The notes under the pieces are model-generated. The model saw only the letters and a program-made list of their open reading frames with translations. It made no database searches and was not told the origin of the DNA. 64,000 nucleotides of DNA from contig CAJTYH010000009.1 in the NCBI GenBank assembly GCA_910583675.1, positions 5,980 through 69,979 of the forward strand, written 5' to 3'. The DNA is from an uncultured Muribaculaceae bacterium. Lineage in GTDB: Bacteria > Bacteroidota > Bacteroidia > Bacteroidales > Muribaculaceae. Positions 17,321-26,327 of this stretch are shown in pieces; position 1 is the first letter of the stretch; the number at the start of each line of letters is the position of its first letter. The translations under genes and the position numbers were made by a program.

Positions 17321-18208
17321 ATGGATAGGAAACTACGGATAGGAATCATTCAACAGGCGAACGGGAACAATGTTAATGAAAACAGAGTTCGTCTCGCGGA
17401 AAAGATAAGAAAGTTGGCCTCCGCAGGTGCCCGGCTCATAGTCAATCAGGAATTGCACGACTCACTGTATTTCTGCCAGACAGAAAACGTGGACTTATGC
17501 AACCTTGCCGTGAACATACCTTCCGAGACCACAGACTTCTATGCGACCCTTGCCAAAGAAGCCGGAGTGGTATTGGTGACCTCATTGTTTGAAAGGCGCG
17601 CTCCCGGCCTCTACCATAACACGGCTGTCGTATTTGAAAAGGACGGCTCCATTGCCGGGAAATATCGCAAGATGCATATACCCGACGATCCGGCATATTA
17701 TGAGAAATTCTATTTTACGCCGGGTGATCTCGGCTTTGAGCCAATAGAAACTTCAATAGGAAAGCTCGGAGTGTTGGTCTGCTGGGATCAATGGTATCCC
17801 GAGGCTGCACGTCTGATGGCTCTGAAAGGAGCTGAAATACTGATTTATCCCACTGCCATAGGGTGGGAGTCCTCCGACACGGAAGATGAAAAGGAAAGAC
17901 AGCGTCAAGCTTGGATCACAGTCCAGAGAGGACATGCGATCGCCAACGGACTCCCAGTTGTCGCTGTAAACCGTGTAGGGCATGAGCCGGATCCATCCGG
18001 ACAAACTAACGGCATACTTTTCTGGGGAAGCTCGTTCGTTGCAGGGCCTCAAGGTGAGTTTCTTTTCCAGGCACCAGACGATCGTGAAACGGAGACAATT
18101 GTTGAAATTGACATTGCCCGTTCCGAGCAAGTGCGTCGGTGGTGGCCTTTCCTGCGCGACCGTCGAATAGACAACTACGGCGGACTGACAAGACGCTTCC
18201 TGGATTGA
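17321..18208 (+). CDS. aguB: N-carbamoylputrescine amidase
   Basis: This nitrilase-superfamily enzyme converts N-carbamoylputrescine to putrescine, carbon dioxide and ammonia. The catalytic triad is visible: E44 (NQELHDSLY), K117 (KYRKMHIPDD) and C154 (VLVCWDQWYPEAARL). The 295-residue length fits. It directly follows agmatine deiminase on the same strand, which strongly supports the substrate assignment over other carbon-nitrogen hydrolases. Polyamines made this way are needed for growth in many gut anaerobes. Confidence 0.94.
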   Translation: MDRKLRIGIIQQANGNNVNENRVRLAEKIRKLASAGARLIVNQELHDSLYFCQTENVDLCNLAVNIPSETTDFYATLAKEAGVVLVTSLFERRAPGLYHNTAVVFEKDGSIAGKYRKMHIPDDPAYYEKFYFTPGDLGFEPIETSIGKLGVLVCWDQWYPEAARLMALKGAEILIYPTAIGWESSDTEDEKERQRQAWITVQRGHAIANGLPVVAVNRVGHEPDPSGQTNGILFWGSSFVAGPQGEFLFQAPDDRETETIVEIDIARSEQVRRWWPFLRDRRIDNYGGLTRRFLD

Positions 18209-18257
18209 CCCTCTCCATAGTGAACTTTTCACGTATTATTTTCATCTCCTATCTGCC

Positions 18258-19823
18258 ATGAAATTTCTTCTTCCTCCAAAATCAGACGGAAGCCGCATAG
18301 AACTTCCTCAGGATGCCAGACAGATTACCATCATAGGTGCGAACGGAAGCGGTAAGACACGTTTTACCGAATATCTACAAAACAAGATGGAGCATTCCGT
18401 TTTCCGCATCTCCGCATTGGAAGCATTAAGCGACCTCGGCAAGGGCAAACCGGAAGAAGGATCGATTGACTGGCTTTATGAGAAGGCGATTGCCTCCCCC
18501 ACTTTTCTCCATGGAGAAGCCCCGACTATGTTCGAACGGCTTATGACACTCCTGCTGAACGAAGAGATGGAAAAGCTCGTGGCTTATAAGGTAGCCATGG
18601 TAAGAGGAGAAGAGACAATTTTCCCGGAGTCACGCCTTGATGCCGTGATACGCCGATGGCAGGAAGTGTTCCCCGACAATCATGTCCTGCGCGAAGGTGG
18701 AGGGCTGCTTTTCTCACGCGACGGTGACGCACAGGCTTATTCCCAAAAACGACTGTCACATGGTGAGAAGGCCGTACTGTTTTATTTCGGCGCAGTCCTT
18801 TTTGCGCCGGTAAACGGCACCGTGTTTGTGGACAATCCCGGTATGTTCCTGCACAGTTCGTTATTGCGCAGATTATGGGACACGATAGAGGGCATGAGAC
18901 CGGATTGCAGGTTTTTCTATACTACCCACGATGTGGACTTTGCCGCTTCACGCTCCGAAAACGTGATAGTATGGGTAAGGTCTTATGATCCGGACAGCAA
19001 TACTTGGGACTACGACATACTCCCCCCCGATACCGGACTGTCGGAAGAGGTCTACATGGCATTGATCGGAGCACGCCGCCCCGTCATGTTCATTGAGGGG
19101 GATGCCACGCATTCCATTGACGCCAAATTATATCCGCTCATTTTCAAGGATCATTCCGTAAAGGCATTGGGAAGCTGCAACAAGGTCATAGAGGCCACCA
19201 GGGCATTCAATGACCTCAAGGCATTCCACCATCTGGAGAGCTTCGGGATAGTGGATCGTGACAGGCGCGACGAACAGGAGGTAAAATACCTGCGTGGTAA
19301 AAACATATTCGTTCCCGATGTCGCAGAGATCGAAAATATCCTTATGCTTGAGGACGTGATAAAGGCCGTGGCACATTTCGGCGGCAAGGATCCCCACAGG
19401 GTCTTCAATGCCGTCAAGGAGAGCATCATCAAGCAATTTCGTCATGACCTTCGTCAACAGGCTCTCCTCCATACTCGCCATAGGGTAAAACGCACTGTCG
19501 AATACCGTATTGACGGACGATTTACCAATATCAACGCCCTTGAGGAACATATGAACTCACTTGTCAGGGAGATCAATCCCCGAGGAATGTATGAGAAATT
19601 CTGCAGGGAATTCTCCACCTATGCCGCAACCGGAGACTACTCGTCAATACTAAGGGTCTATAACCAAAAGTCAATGGTGCCAAGATCCAACGTGGGCACA
19701 CTTTGCGGCTTGTCCGGAAGCAAGGAATCCTATGTGCAATCCGTCCTTTCAATCCTTAAGACCGACTTGCCGGAGGCAGCCCAGATCAGGATGGCCATAC
19801 GCCGTTGTTTCGGGATTGCATAA
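18258..19823 (+). CDS. ABC-type ATPase fused to DUF4435 (TOPRIM-like)
   Basis: The 521-residue protein starts with an SMC/ABC-like ATPase: Walker A GANGSGKT (residues 27-34), signature-like LSHGEK (166-171), Walker B VFVDNP (189-194) and an H-loop TTHD (222-225). Position 193 is Asn where active ABC ATPases usually have the catalytic Glu (LDEP). The C-terminal half (from about residue 272) is a DUF4435 domain with a TOPRIM-like acidic pattern: FIEGDA (E280), GIVDRDRR (D333, D335) and DVAEIEN. The plan resembles OLD-family nucleases, many of which act against phage. No toxin, methylase or second defence gene is adjacent, so the role is open. It lies 49 bases after aguB. Confidence 0.8.
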   Translation: MKFLLPPKSDGSRIELPQDARQITIIGANGSGKTRFTEYLQNKMEHSVFRISALEALSDLGKGKPEEGSIDWLYEKAIASPTFLHGEAPTMFERLMTLLLNEEMEKLVAYKVAMVRGEETIFPESRLDAVIRRWQEVFPDNHVLREGGGLLFSRDGDAQAYSQKRLSHGEKAVLFYFGAVLFAPVNGTVFVDNPGMFLHSSLLRRLWDTIEGMRPDCRFFYTTHDVDFAASRSENVIVWVRSYDPDSNTWDYDILPPDTGLSEEVYMALIGARRPVMFIEGDATHSIDAKLYPLIFKDHSVKALGSCNKVIEATRAFNDLKAFHHLESFGIVDRDRRDEQEVKYLRGKNIFVPDVAEIENILMLEDVIKAVAHFGGKDPHRVFNAVKESIIKQFRHDLRQQALLHTRHRVKRTVEYRIDGRFTNINALEEHMNSLVREINPRGMYEKFCREFSTYAATGDYSSILRVYNQKSMVPRSNVGTLCGLSGSKESYVQSVLSILKTDLPEAAQIRMAIRRCFGIA

Positions 19824-19850
19824 CCGACCACCGGAACTTTCATTGAAGCA

Positions 19851-19905
19851 AAAACGTTATATACGAAGAGAGGTACAATGATTTCTCTGTGAAGTATAAC
19901 GTTTT
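19851..19905. promoter_or_regulatory. Spaced inverted repeat before the DUF4136 gene
   Basis: AAAACGTTAT (19851-19860) and ATAACGTTTT (19896-19905) are exact complements 35 bases apart, ending 11 bases before the ATG. Each arm contains the small palindrome AACGTT. This could be a pair of regulator sites or a large stem-loop in the leader. Confidence 0.35.
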
Positions 19906-19916
19906 AACTTACACGT

Positions 19917-20534
19917 ATGAAAAAGTTTCTAACCCTTATCGGACTTGTCGCATTGCTATCGGCATGCTCTCCTTATCAACTGGTCAACAGCGAAGTCTAC
20001 AATGACGCAGACCTAAGCCAATACAGTACATTCCGTATAGTGACTCCGGATATGGGAAAGTTGCCACCCGGTATGGAAATGGTGACATATTACAATATCG
20101 CAGCCGCTATAAGGGAAGAGATGCTTATGCGCGGATACAAGGAAGATCCCAACTCCCCATTGCTGGTAAACATCGCTGTAACAACACAAAGGGAAGTCCA
20201 GACAGAGCCATTGATGCCGCCGGGAGGATATTTCCCGTACAACGGGCCATATTATCCATATTACATGTGGCCTCGCTACAATTACGGCCCCTATTGGAAT
20301 CCGGCATATTACTCGAATGCTCAGGTAATCACAGGCATATATAAGGAAGGAGTGCTTACTATGGACATTGTCAACATAGACACAAAAGTACCGTTGTATT
20401 CAGCCTCCGTAGCAACCATCCTCAACGGCGGCGGAAACGGCTATCAGGAACTTAAAGGGATCAGCGAAGCTGTCACCACCCTCTTCTCGAAATTCCCGGT
20501 TCCATTGCTGCCACAATACCGTCAAAACAAGTAA
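19917..20534 (+). CDS. DUF4136 family lipoprotein
   Basis: The 205-residue protein has a lipoprotein signal peptide with lipobox LLSAC and the modified cysteine at C17. The rest fits DUF4136: an early YSTFRIV strand, a middle AAAIREEMLMRGY segment and a C-terminal SEAVTTLFSKFPV. A tyrosine/proline/glycine-rich stretch at about residues 101-131 (GGYFPYNGPYYPYYMW) is unusual and is common in outer-membrane-associated members. Function unknown. It is followed by a strong terminator and so is probably monocistronic or the end of the upstream transcript. Confidence 0.75.
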   Translation: MKKFLTLIGLVALLSACSPYQLVNSEVYNDADLSQYSTFRIVTPDMGKLPPGMEMVTYYNIAAAIREEMLMRGYKEDPNSPLLVNIAVTTQREVQTEPLMPPGGYFPYNGPYYPYYMWPRYNYGPYWNPAYYSNAQVITGIYKEGVLTMDIVNIDTKVPLYSASVATILNGGGNGYQELKGISEAVTTLFSKFPVPLLPQYRQNK

Positions 20535-20560
20535 CCCGCTCCCCTCTCCGACAATATCCC

Positions 20561-20601
20561 GGCGGCCAAGCCACGTAGTCCGATACTACGGCTTGGCCGC
20601 C
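20561..20601 (+). terminator. Intrinsic terminator after the DUF4136 gene
   Basis: GGCGGCCAAGCC and GGCTTGGCCGCC pair perfectly, extended by GTAGT/ACTAC inside, with a small loop, followed by the T-rich TCTTATATTTTCT. Confidence 0.85.
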
Positions 20602-20637
20602 TCTTATATTTTCTACAAAAAAATTTCATTGACAAGA

Positions 20638-20665
20638 TTGTTTTAGCAAAAAATATGTACCTTTG
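20638..20665 (+). promoter_or_regulatory. Promoter of the secreted-protein gene at 20780
   Basis: TACCTTTG at 20658-20665 is an exact -7 element; TTG at 20638-20640 is a weak -33 with a 17-base gap. The leader would be about 105 bases. Confidence 0.65.
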
Positions 20666-20779
20666 CAGGTAACGTTGCCATTATACTAAAAATTGCCATG
20701 ACATACTCACGATAATTGCGTCAAGCGCAAAACAGCAGACTTAATTGGCAGCACACTTATACACATAATACCTACACAC

Positions 20780-22396
20780 ATGCACAACCCACTACACAGA
20801 CGCCGGACAGCGCTATTGGGGACGGCGTTGCTTATCGGGATCAACTGGGCAAATGCCCAAGCCACTCAAGGCATACCTCGCGCCAAGTTATCTTTGGAGA
20901 CCGAAATTTCCTTGCAAGGCGATGACTACTCCACAACAATACTCCCTTTATGGGAAACCGATCTTGACAATCTTGACGGCTATCAGAACAACAATTCAAT
21001 GGCCGTGTCAGGAGAAACTGTGTATGTATGCGTGAATCATCTTGATCCAATCGAGACTGGTGAGAGTGCCAGCACCATCTTTATACGCAGGTTCAATGCA
21101 CTTAACGGCGAGGAACTCCAGCCTTGGCTCATTGAATGTCCCGACGAATACAAACCCCTGAAAAAGTCCACGGCTTCCGGTCAGACAACCTATACCCCGG
21201 ACAACACAAACAACTTCGTAATTGCCAATGATGAGTTCGGGAACCTGCTTCTGGTCACATTCCTCGCAAAAGACAGCTCTCCACACGCACCGCAATTGCA
21301 CCTCATACCCCTATCAAACGACGGAGAATTGCTTACCGACAACAAGGTTGATATAACAATCCAAGTTGGTTTCGACAGTTTCAGCACCAAAGCCGACGCA
21401 TGCCTGGTTACAAGGGTTGACCGCGTTGAAGGAGACATAGCCTCCGGAAACTATAAGGTAAACCTACTTCCGGGGTGGACTCACATGCCATACAACAATA
21501 CCTATTATTACGATTATACCGAGATCACTGTTTCCACAGACGAAAACGGAGAAACCACTGTTGAAAAATATCTCTCGCGTCTCAACCTGGAAGATAATCA
21601 TCCCAATGACGCTTGGGGCAAGGTACTCCGTCCGGAGATACATTTCGTAGCAGGCCAGGAACGATACGCCGTACTTACCACAACAAAAGCGGCAGACCTC
21701 AAGGGGAACGGTGCACCCATGCTATACCGCAGAAACGGCATCGGAAACGATATCAAGTTCCTCAACCGCGATCCCCTTCCAGGCAATCCGTCGGAACAGA
21801 AGACCTGCAGGGGATTTCATACGCTGAACCACGGAACGCATACACTTGCCGTATACCCTAAGCATTTCAATGAGACAGACGGAGCACGCTTCATAATAGC
21901 AGAATGGCCTGATGCATCTACTTTCTCTAATGTCAATAGTACATATGCCACTGTTCCGGACGATCCTTTCATGTACCCTAAGAAAGTCGCCACCTCCTAC
22001 TACCGTCAATTGATCACCTCACGCAAGGTTGACAATGACAACATCTCCGGATGGAACAGGCCGGCGGGAGACGACACACCTGTGTCTGATATCTTCATCT
22101 GCACTCCCGGAAGCGGAATTGCAGCTTACCGCATCACCCCCTCAGATCATACCACCGCCCTGTCAGACAACATGGCAATCGCACCTTCACGGCAACCGAT
22201 ATGGCTTGAAGGCAACGTGCTGCACATAGACGATAGTCTCATTCAAGACAATTCCCGACTGACCATCGCCAACATTGACGGACGCGTATTGTATTCCACG
22301 GTTCCAAATTCCGCCCAATTGTCACTTGACCGCTTCCCGGCAGGCATATATATCGCCACCTATGGAGAAGCCGCCATTAAAGTGGCCATCAAATAA
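20780..22396 (+). CDS. Secreted protein of unknown function with sorting-like tail
   Basis: The 538-residue protein has an N-terminal signal peptide (RRRTALLGTALLIGINWANAQ) and a C-terminal beta-strand tail of about 75 residues (LTIANIDGRVLYST...RFPAGIYIATYGEA) that resembles type IX secretion sorting domains. The middle is rich in beta strands with Trp, Asp and Asn, and has several blocks like NEFGNLLLVTFLAKD that could be beta-propeller blades. I recognise no catalytic motif. It has its own promoter and terminator. A cell-surface or secreted adhesin or binding role is possible but not shown. Confidence 0.7.
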   Translation: MHNPLHRRRTALLGTALLIGINWANAQATQGIPRAKLSLETEISLQGDDYSTTILPLWETDLDNLDGYQNNNSMAVSGETVYVCVNHLDPIETGESASTIFIRRFNALNGEELQPWLIECPDEYKPLKKSTASGQTTYTPDNTNNFVIANDEFGNLLLVTFLAKDSSPHAPQLHLIPLSNDGELLTDNKVDITIQVGFDSFSTKADACLVTRVDRVEGDIASGNYKVNLLPGWTHMPYNNTYYYDYTEITVSTDENGETTVEKYLSRLNLEDNHPNDAWGKVLRPEIHFVAGQERYAVLTTTKAADLKGNGAPMLYRRNGIGNDIKFLNRDPLPGNPSEQKTCRGFHTLNHGTHTLAVYPKHFNETDGARFIIAEWPDASTFSNVNSTYATVPDDPFMYPKKVATSYYRQLITSRKVDNDNISGWNRPAGDDTPVSDIFICTPGSGIAAYRITPSDHTTALSDNMAIAPSRQPIWLEGNVLHIDDSLIQDNSRLTIANIDGRVLYSTVPNSAQLSLDRFPAGIYIATYGEAAIKVAIK

Positions 22397-22401
22397 ATAA
22401 A

Positions 22402-22440
22402 CGACTTTATAAGGCTTTAAAGAATCCTTATAAAAAGTCG
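22402..22440 (+). terminator. Probable terminator after the secreted-protein gene
   Basis: CGACTTTATAAGG and CCTTATAAAAAGTCG form a stem with a two-base bulge and an 11-base loop. There is no T run directly after it, so termination strength is uncertain. Confidence 0.5.
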
Positions 22441-22463
22441 CAGCCACACATAAAACGCTCATA

Positions 22464-22507
22464 AAATGCACCCCAAAAGTCGGAAACAAAACTTTTGGGG
22501 CGCACTT
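22464..22507. repeat. Left palindrome bracketing the RhuM-Fic gene
   Basis: Arms at 22464-22480 and 22491-22507 pair at 15 of 17 positions around a 10-base loop. The core TGCACCCCAAAAGT (22467-22480) is identical to the core of the palindrome on the other side of the gene. It could act as a terminator, but the shared core suggests a common origin as element ends or a small repetitive palindrome. Confidence 0.7.
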
Positions 22508-22567
22508 CATTCTTGCTATAGATGTATATATAGCTGTCAATCAAATTAAAATGAGTAATTTTACAAT

Positions 22568-23563
22568 ATGGAACCAAATAACAACTCTCAACTCGTAATA
22601 TATCAGGCTCCAAATGGTGACACCAGAATTGATGTCACCGTTCAGGGAGAAACACTCTGGCTTACCCAACGTCAGATTGCAGATTTGTTTGGCACAAAAG
22701 TACCGGCCATTTCCAAGCACCTAAAAAATATATTCGCTTCCGGAGAATTGGAACGATATGCGACTATTTCCAAAATGGAAACAGTCGTGAATAGAGGTTT
22801 CCGCGGTTCATCGGTAGAGGTTGTTGATCATTATAATCTTGATGCAATTCTCTCGGTGGGCTACCGTGTCAATTCAAAGAATGCCACTGCTTTCCGCATT
22901 TGGGCCAACAAGATATTGAAACAATATCTTCTCAATGGATATGCAATAAACGAGCGTGTTGCTGCGCAGAAATACGATGAGTTGAGCCAATTGGTAAAAG
23001 TCCTCGGTCGAACTATCCAGAATCAAGAGAAACTGACAGAGGATAGTCGCTCACTGCTAAATGTGGTGGTGGACTACACCTATGCGCTTGACACACTTGA
23101 CCGTTACGATTATCAAGAACTGAAGATTGAGCAAACGACTGGAGAGGAGGCTTTCCATGCGACTTATGAGAATGCAATAGAAGTTATCAGACAACTGCAC
23201 CATAAGTTTGGCGGTTCTGAACTATTCGGCAACGAAAAGGACGATTCATTCAAAAGCTCCATCGGACAGATATACCAAACCTTTGGAGGCGTTGACCTTT
23301 ACCCGTCCGTAGAGGAGAAAGCAGCAATGCTGCTCTATCTCGTTACAAAGAATCATTCCTTTAGTGACGGCAACAAACGCATTGCTGCCACATTGTTCCT
23401 TTGGTTTCTCAATGGCAACGGCATACTCTACAACGAGGATGGCTCCAAGCGTATAGCAGACAACACCCTCGTGGCTCTAACACTTATGATTGCGGAAAGT
23501 CGCACCGAAGAAAAGGACACAATGGTAAAGGTTGTTGTCAACCTCATCAACAAGAATAATTGA
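22568..23563 (+). CDS. RhuM-type DNA-binding domain fused to Fic domain
   Basis: The 331-residue protein joins two modules. The N-terminal half (about 1-150) is the RhuM/virulence-protein type, with a winged-helix-like TLWLTQRQIADLFGTKVPAISKHLKNIF and the conserved HYNLDAILSVGYRVNS. The C-terminal half is a Fic/DOC domain with the complete active motif HSFSDGNKR (H263-R271), which normally transfers AMP or another nucleotide to a target protein. The usual partner antitoxin is not evident. Its codon and base composition look more AT-rich than those of its neighbours, and it is bracketed by two related palindromes, both suggesting horizontal gain. I see no consensus promoter. Confidence 0.85.
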   Translation: MEPNNNSQLVIYQAPNGDTRIDVTVQGETLWLTQRQIADLFGTKVPAISKHLKNIFASGELERYATISKMETVVNRGFRGSSVEVVDHYNLDAILSVGYRVNSKNATAFRIWANKILKQYLLNGYAINERVAAQKYDELSQLVKVLGRTIQNQEKLTEDSRSLLNVVVDYTYALDTLDRYDYQELKIEQTTGEEAFHATYENAIEVIRQLHHKFGGSELFGNEKDDSFKSSIGQIYQTFGGVDLYPSVEEKAAMLLYLVTKNHSFSDGNKRIAATLFLWFLNGNGILYNEDGSKRIADNTLVALTLMIAESRTEEKDTMVKVVVNLINKNN

Positions 23564-23607
23564 TATTTTCTTTTGCCAAACAATATCATATCACGACAGT
23601 CCACTAA

Positions 23608-23663
23608 AAAATTAAGTGCACCCCAAAAGTTTCATTTCCGGCTTTTGGAGTGCACTTAATTTT
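23608..23663. repeat. Right palindrome bracketing the RhuM-Fic gene
   Basis: Arms at 23608-23630 and 23641-23663 pair at 21 of 23 positions around a 10-base loop. The core TGCACCCCAAAAGT (23617-23630) repeats the left palindrome exactly, 1150 bases away and in the same orientation. It lies between the stops of two convergent genes, so it may also serve as a terminator. Confidence 0.7.
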
Positions 23664-23713
23664 GATACAACGCCTTTTTTTATTGGTTGGTTATCAAGTT
23701 GCGGACGAAGCCA

Positions 23714-26296
23714 TCAATTCAAGGTGACTTTCATGGAAGACTCCGCGCCCGATGCGTCTGTGGCTTTTACAATATAAACTCCGCTCTCAAGACCTGCAAG
23801 CGGAAGAACATTCATATTGCTGACCGATTTCACTTCCTGTCCTGATACTCCGAATGCTTTTATACTTTTCGCATTGCTCCCGTCAGACATCTTGACTGCA
23901 CGGATTGATGCATCGTAGATGATCCCAGCAGAAACAGGATCAGTCACGGAAATCATGCCCGAAGTCAAGTACTTGTTGTCGCGAACCTTGCATATCTCAT
24001 CCGGGGTAAGTATTCCCCTGAAAAAATACAGTTCATCGATCATTCCATGCCAGTAATCCTTATTGGCCTTATGACCTCCTATGCGAAAACCACCCGTGCA
24101 CGCCTCAAACACATTGGCTGGTACCGTGCTGTCTCGCTCACCGTTCACATAGAATGTAACAGTCTGATCAGCCGGATTGCAGACTGCGGCAATATGCTGC
24201 CATTCACCGCGCTTGAAAGCACCTGCGGTCGAACGGTTATGCTTGTTGCCAAGGAAATTGACATAATAACAATTCATATCTCCTCCCCCGACAGGCTGCT
24301 CCAGTCGGGTGAAAAGAGTGATTCGTCCGGTTCCCGCATTGTCTTTCTGAGCCATGATCACCTGATCGCGAAAATATACCCCGTCCTGCACCGAACCGGA
24401 GGTAGGTACAGCCGTCTCCTCGTCATAGACCCATGCACAAACAGTATACTGTGTATTTTTTGAATCAACCAGGCCGTTGACATTGAGGTCTACATATTGT
24501 GCATTCCCATTCAATGCGAGTGCCTTCCCATATTTGCCATCCTTGAAAGCGTATCCGTGTGGAGTAAGAGGAAGATTATTATCGGATGCGTCATCAAGGG
24601 TTTCGTCAAAAGGGAAATAGAATACCAGCTCCTTCTCTGTATCAGGTATGTCATCAGCCACCGTCAGGCCTACACCCTTTGCCCATGTGTTCCAAAGTTG
24701 TCTCAACTCCTTCACCTTTTCGGGATTCTCCGCCGCCACGTTGTTGGTCTCCGAGTAATCGTTTGCCAGATTGAACAGCTGCCATCCGCCACCGCAAAGC
24801 GAGGTAAGTTTCCAGTCACCGACGCGCACTGCACGCCCTGTCTCATGTTCCCAGAAAATTGTGCGTTCGCTGTCCCAATGGCTACCGTCTATTATCGGCA
24901 TAAGGCTGCGTCCCTCTGCTACCAACGGCTGTATCTTATGCCCGTTGTAGGTCTGAGGATACTCTGCACCGGCAAGCTCTATGCAAGTGGGCATCAAGTC
25001 TATGAAATGGCAAGGATCATTGACGATACTTCCACTCTTGGCTTTCAATCCTTCAGGCCAGCTGACGATCGTCGGAGCGGCGATACCGCCATGGAACGAT
25101 TCCCTCTTCCAGTAACGGAACGGCGTATTGACGGCACCGCCCCATCCTGTGCCAAGATAGTTATAAGTAAGTTCGTCACCTGGCACACGCGCATTGTGTG
25201 TCACCATACGGCCGTCGCGGGTGCGGTCATGACGATCGAAATTACCGATATTGTAATTCTCGGAAGACGCACCGTTGTCGGAAGTGAAAATGATAATGGT
25301 ATTGTCATATTCACCGGTGGCTTTCAGTTTGGCGATGATCTGCCCTACACCCTGGTCTACGCAGTCGATCATGGCAGCATGCACCTCCATGTTGGCTGCC
25401 TGAAACTCCTTGTCAGCCTCATTTTCCCACAGACGACCGGACTCATTCTTTGCACGGGGAGTCTGCGACGGATCTACCAATCCCAATTCCACCATACGGT
25501 CATAGCGCTTCTCGCGCATCACATCCCATCCCTCGTCATACTTGCCTTTGTATTTGGCGATATCCTCAGGTTTGGCATGCAAAGGCCAGTGGGGAGCATT
25601 ATAAGAGACATACATGAAAAACGGTTCCTCCTTCTTAGAAAGGTCGTCTATCATGTCCATAGCTTTCTCGGTAATGAAATCCGTGGAATAGAAATCTTCC
25701 GGAATTGCATCTGTGTATATCGCTTCCTCGTTATGGACAAGCGAGAACGGGTCAAAGTGGTTGACAACACCCCAGATAGTTCCCCAATGTTCATCAAAGC
25801 CGCGATTGCACGGATATGTATCAATCGGAGCAAACGGACGATTGTTAAAAGTATTCTGATGCGACAGCCAGGCCATCTGGTCGGCATTGTTGCCGATTCC
25901 CTGGGTAAGCGACAAATGCCATTTGCCGCTCATCGCCGTATGGTATCCCGCCTCACGAAGTACCTCAGGAATGGTAACACATTCCTTGTTGAGACTCAGT
26001 CCCATACCTGTGATACCTACTTGCTGGGCGTATAACCCGGTCAACAACGATGCACGTGAAGGACAACTGCGCCCCGAATTAAAGAACTGTGTAAAACGGA
26101 TGCCATTTTCAGCAAGCCCGTCAAGATTGGGTGATTCGATTTCACCTCCGAAACACCCCAAATCGGAATAACCCATGTCGTCTACCACGATCAACATGAT
26201 GTTTGGCCGCTTGGCTTCCTGTTGCTGCGCAGTGGCAAACACCGGAAGAACCGCAGTGGCTGACATAAGCCACTTTCTGTAATCGGTAATATTCAT
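23714..26296 (-). CDS. Ser-type sulfatase with LamG-like domain and sorting tail
   Basis: The 860-residue exported enzyme has a signal peptide (about residues 1-24) and a type I sulfatase domain: metal-binding NIMLIVVDDMGYSD near the N terminus and the formylglycine motif S77-C-P-S-R81 followed by ASLLTG. The residue to be modified is serine, so maturation needs an anaerobic sulfatase-maturating enzyme, not found here. Residues about 560-760 look like a LamG/concanavalin-type binding domain (YFPFDETLDD...GALAL, WQHIAAVCNP, MIDELYFFRG). The last 70 residues resemble a type IX sorting tail. The substrate is probably a sulfated host glycan. It is second in an operon, 31 bases after the other sulfatase. 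Confidence 0.9.
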   Translation of the reverse strand: MNITDYRKWLMSATAVLPVFATAQQQEAKRPNIMLIVVDDMGYSDLGCFGGEIESPNLDGLAENGIRFTQFFNSGRSCPSRASLLTGLYAQQVGITGMGLSLNKECVTIPEVLREAGYHTAMSGKWHLSLTQGIGNNADQMAWLSHQNTFNNRPFAPIDTYPCNRGFDEHWGTIWGVVNHFDPFSLVHNEEAIYTDAIPEDFYSTDFITEKAMDMIDDLSKKEEPFFMYVSYNAPHWPLHAKPEDIAKYKGKYDEGWDVMREKRYDRMVELGLVDPSQTPRAKNESGRLWENEADKEFQAANMEVHAAMIDCVDQGVGQIIAKLKATGEYDNTIIIFTSDNGASSENYNIGNFDRHDRTRDGRMVTHNARVPGDELTYNYLGTGWGGAVNTPFRYWKRESFHGGIAAPTIVSWPEGLKAKSGSIVNDPCHFIDLMPTCIELAGAEYPQTYNGHKIQPLVAEGRSLMPIIDGSHWDSERTIFWEHETGRAVRVGDWKLTSLCGGGWQLFNLANDYSETNNVAAENPEKVKELRQLWNTWAKGVGLTVADDIPDTEKELVFYFPFDETLDDASDNNLPLTPHGYAFKDGKYGKALALNGNAQYVDLNVNGLVDSKNTQYTVCAWVYDEETAVPTSGSVQDGVYFRDQVIMAQKDNAGTGRITLFTRLEQPVGGGDMNCYYVNFLGNKHNRSTAGAFKRGEWQHIAAVCNPADQTVTFYVNGERDSTVPANVFEACTGGFRIGGHKANKDYWHGMIDELYFFRGILTPDEICKVRDNKYLTSGMISVTDPVSAGIIYDASIRAVKMSDGSNAKSIKAFGVSGQEVKSVSNMNVLPLAGLESGVYIVKATDASGAESSMKVTLN

Positions 26297-26327
26297 ATAC
26301 TAATAACTTGATATAAATGTGATAATT

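Noticed and set aside
22464..23663. A classical insertion sequence around the Fic gene
   Set aside because: There is no transposase, and I could not show target-site duplications; kept only as a possible non-autonomous cassette.
24497..26035. 512-residue open frame antisense to the first sulfatase
   Set aside because: Long because of codon bias on the other strand; no start signal, no domain.
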